Both the position numbers and the translations under genes were made by a program. Below are positions 5,820 to 7,116 of a stretch of DNA of 7,116 nucleotides, one piece after another. Source of the DNA: Actinomycetes bacterium (GTDB taxonomy: Bacteria > Actinomycetota > Thermoleophilia > RBG-16-64-13); the NCBI GenBank assembly GCA_021815245.1, contig JAKAHF010000105.1, positions 1 through 7,116 of the forward strand, read 5' to 3'. The notes beneath the pieces are model-generated. The model searched no databases. It worked only from the letters and a program-made list of their open reading frames with translations, and was not told where the DNA came from. Numbering within the stretch: position 1 is the first letter of the stretch; each line of letters begins with the position of its first letter.

Positions 5820-6550
5820 TTATGTACCATCGACGGCCACCGGCCCACTTCGATGCGCAAGCATCCAATTAGCCGCGAACTGCACCAGGTCCCTCTGCCG
5901 CATCAACTTCGCGGTCGCGTTGCCGACTCTGCCGACCCGGCAGGCGCCCCTCGCTTCGAAGGCAGCCCCGATCTCTTCGAAGTCTCGGCAGTCGAAGTCG
6001 ATATCTCGATAGCGTGCCCGACGCCTAGCAGCAGTACGTGCCCATCCAGCTCTCGCAAGCGCCCCAGGGGACTATCCACGTCCATCGCGGAATCCAGCTT
6101 CTCGCCAGCGGTGACATACGCGCTCTCCCGACCCCAAGCAGCGAACGAGTAGGTTGGATGCATGCTTCGCGTTACTCCGGACTGCCTTCGGAAGACCTCC
6201 GGGATCGCACCGACGCCGCGCGTCGGAGTCATGAACGGATCATATGCGGGCATGCTGTCACGGATACTCTCCCACCATGATTGCGGGACCGGCGGGTTTT
6301 CCCACGTCGCCGGATCGGACAGGTCTCCCGAATGCGTGGGCATGACGAGCGTGCCTTCGCTTCCAAGCACCCGCTCAAGCGCTAGCACGACGCCCACCCC
6401 TCCGCCACACACCCATCCTATAGAACTCAGGGATGAGTGCACGATCACGACCATCCCCGCAGTGATGCCTAAGCGGCCTAGGTCTCTACTCAGCGAGTCG
6501 ACCGTATGAGGTCCCTGAGGATTTCGATCGATGGCGTCAGACTCACTCAT
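5820..6550 (-). pseudogene. AAC(3)-family aminoglycoside 3-N-acetyltransferase, internally deleted and frameshifted
   Basis: Intact members (Antibiotic_NAT family, about 260-280 aa) transfer acetyl from acetyl-CoA to the 3-amino group of aminoglycosides or to related substrates. The start ATG at 6550 has TGAGGT 6 nt upstream. The first 179 codons carry VHSSLSSIGWVCGG, TLVMPTHSGDLSDP, TPTRGVGAIPEVFR, MHPTYSFAAWG and end LLLGVGH. Immediately after this, near 6011-6012, the homology jumps to another frame: YRDIDFDCRDFEEIGAAFE, then a C-terminal KLMRQRDLVQFAANWM that stops at 5820. The segment between GVGH and this tail, about 30-40 residues that include the conserved NTS...HLAE region, is missing, and two extra bases put the tail out of frame. 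Read literally, translation from 6550 ends at 5903 with an unrelated tail. Loss of function is very likely. A sequencing error alone could explain the frameshift, but not the missing segment. Confidence 0.85.
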
Positions 6551-6604
6551 GCCGTTACCTCAGGCTCTGAATTTGGATTTGGTTTCCCCGAATCAATCGT
6601 CGGC

Positions 6605-6669
6605 TCGTGCACATCGTCGCAGCCGATCAGCCGCCAGCTTCGCTGGTCTGTTGCACCGGCTTGTTGGGC
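6605..6669 (-). other. attC-like imperfect stem-loop in the gap after the antitoxin gene
   Basis: Five bases after the antitoxin stop, the minus strand reads GCCCAAC (plus-strand GTTGGGC at 6663-6669). This fits the integron R-box consensus RYYYAAC/GTTRRRY. It is followed by nested complementary arms on the plus strand: AGCCG at 6621-6625 with CGGCT at 6657-6661, CAG at 6628-6630 with CTG at 6648-6650, and CCAGC at 6634-6638 with GCTGG at 6642-6646 around a TTC loop. Unpaired bases between the arms resemble the extrahelical bases of attC sites. The second R box, expected just beyond 6620, does not match (no AAC), so the element would be degenerate or half lost. It could instead be a simple hairpin or a weak terminator, though no T-run follows. 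Confidence 0.35.
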
Positions 6670-6674
6670 ATCGG

Positions 6675-6908
6675 TCACCTGTCATGTTCATCCGGCTCGA
6701 TATCGTGTGCCTTGGCCATCGCACGCTCGAACCGACCACGGTCGCCACGGGAGGCGCGCTCCTGCAAGTATTCGACGGTCATAAGGGCTGACATCTTCTC
6801 GGCAAGCGCCGTGGTGATGAGCTGGTTCATGGAGATGTCCTCCGACTTGGCCAGTTCACGTGCCTTCTTGTGGAGCGACTCCGGTAGACGTAGGCTGATG
6901 GTACTCAC
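6675..6908 (-). CDS. Ribbon-helix-helix antitoxin (HicB/CopG-like DNA-binding domain) partnering the PIN toxin
   Basis: A 77-aa antitoxin. Residues 3-42 form a ribbon-helix-helix domain: the beta strand TISLRLPESLH is followed by two helices with the SMNQLITTAL signature found in proteins often annotated as HicB-family antitoxins. Such proteins dimerise to bind the operator. The acidic and basic tail (about residues 45-77, ending EPDEHDR) is expected to wrap the toxin. The start is GTG at 6908, with GGAGGT (complement at 6914-6919) 5 nt upstream and a GTGA overlap with the toxin stop. Autoregulation of the operon is expected from the family, but the operator would lie upstream of the toxin and outside the window. 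The pair looks intact on the antitoxin side. Confidence 0.87.
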   Translation of the reverse strand: MSTISLRLPESLHKKARELAKSEDISMNQLITTALAEKMSALMTVEYLQERASRGDRGRFERAMAKAHDIEPDEHDR

Positions 6909-7116
6909 GACTGACCTCCGATCCTTCTCAAGAACTCGCCGGGAGTGACTGCCTCTACCCCGAAGTCCTCACACCCCGCGAAGTCTCTGACATTGTGCGT
7001 GCCGATGACCCCGCATCCTGCCTCGACCGCCAACTCCAGCACGTGGTCGTCGCGTGCATCGCGCAACACCGGCCGCCACAGGAAGTGGATCTCTTCTAGG
7101 TGGGCCACACTACACA
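6905..7116 (-). CDS. PIN-domain toxin of a toxin-antitoxin pair, 5' end outside the window
   Basis: This is the C-terminal part of a PIN-family ribonuclease toxin. Such proteins cleave RNA using a cluster of acidic residues and are neutralised by their antitoxin. The reading frame is open to the window edge, so the GTG at 7108 is probably an internal valine, not the start; about half of a usual 130-140 aa protein is missing. Visible are the segment WRPVLRDARDDHVLELA, with the conserved acidic residues of the PIN core before an alpha helix, then GTHNVRDF, a classic late PIN motif, and a TPGEFLRRIGG tail typical of this subgroup. The stop overlaps the next start as GTGA, so toxin and antitoxin are translationally coupled with the toxin first. 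Family assignment is fairly sure; activity cannot be judged because the first catalytic aspartate lies outside the window. Confidence 0.85.
   Translation of the reverse strand, partial: CSVAHLEEIHFLWRPVLRDARDDHVLELAVEAGCGVIGTHNVRDFAGCEDFGVEAVTPGEFLRRIGGQS

Noticed and set aside
6561..6604. Possible promoter before AAC(3) in a locally AT-richer stretch (TTGATT at the -35 position)
   Set aside because: No acceptable -10 hexamer lies 16-18 bases downstream.
1..7116. CRISPR arrays, tRNA or rRNA genes, insertion sequences, phage genes
   Set aside because: No spaced direct repeats, tRNA-like folds, transposase or integrase motifs were seen on either strand.

Overview
The window is a GC-rich stretch of bacterial DNA, roughly 60% GC by eye. 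Every gene I can support lies on the minus strand, so transcription runs from position 7116 down to position 1. The proteins (a DUF3795 zinc-cysteine protein, small GNATs, a PIN/RHH toxin-antitoxin pair and several class I SAM methyltransferases) resemble those of high-GC anaerobic Actinomycetota such as Coriobacteriia-type lineages. That placement is inference; no rRNA or marker gene is present to fix it.

Layout in transcription order. (1) 7116-6675: the C-terminal half of a PIN-domain toxin, cut by the window edge, overlapping by GTGA with a ribbon-helix-helix antitoxin. (2) 6605-6674: a gap holding an imperfect stem-loop with one consensus integron-type R box, like a degenerate attC site. 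(3) 6550-5820: an AAC(3)-family aminoglycoside N-acetyltransferase that has lost an internal segment and changed frame, so it is a pseudogene. (4) 5810-5381: the C-terminal half of a GNAT and an unrecognised 45-aa ORF coupled to it by ATGA. (5) 5341-4899: a short, apparently C-terminally clipped DUF3795 protein and a 55-aa single-pass membrane protein. (6) 4863-3410: two class I methyltransferases coupled by ATGA. (7) 3305-2925: a three-helix membrane protein. (8) 2909-2571: a GNAT lacking its acetyl-CoA-binding motif. (9) 2574-1402: a HAD hydrolase fused in frame to a methyltransferase, with a strong internal ribosome binding site. (10) 1414-878: an intact YhbS-type GNAT. (11) 875-15: a large methyltransferase with a probable TTG start.

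From 2925 down to 15, and at 4863-3410, the genes are so tightly packed (ATGA, GTGA, a 13-bp overlap, a 2-bp gap) that they are probably co-transcribed and translationally coupled. The content is almost entirely small-molecule group-transfer enzymes: four methyltransferase domains, three GNATs and one AAC(3). No biosynthetic core enzyme, transporter or regulator is visible, so I read this as an accessory array of modifying or resistance-type genes rather than one pathway.

The most distinctive feature is the number of rearranged genes. One internal deletion shifts frame (AAC(3)), one is in frame (GNAT at 2571-2909), two genes look truncated (the GNAT fragment and DUF3795), and one is a fusion (HAD-methyltransferase). 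With the attC-like element, this suggests an eroding cassette-like array. The family comparisons come from recall of conserved motifs, not from a search.
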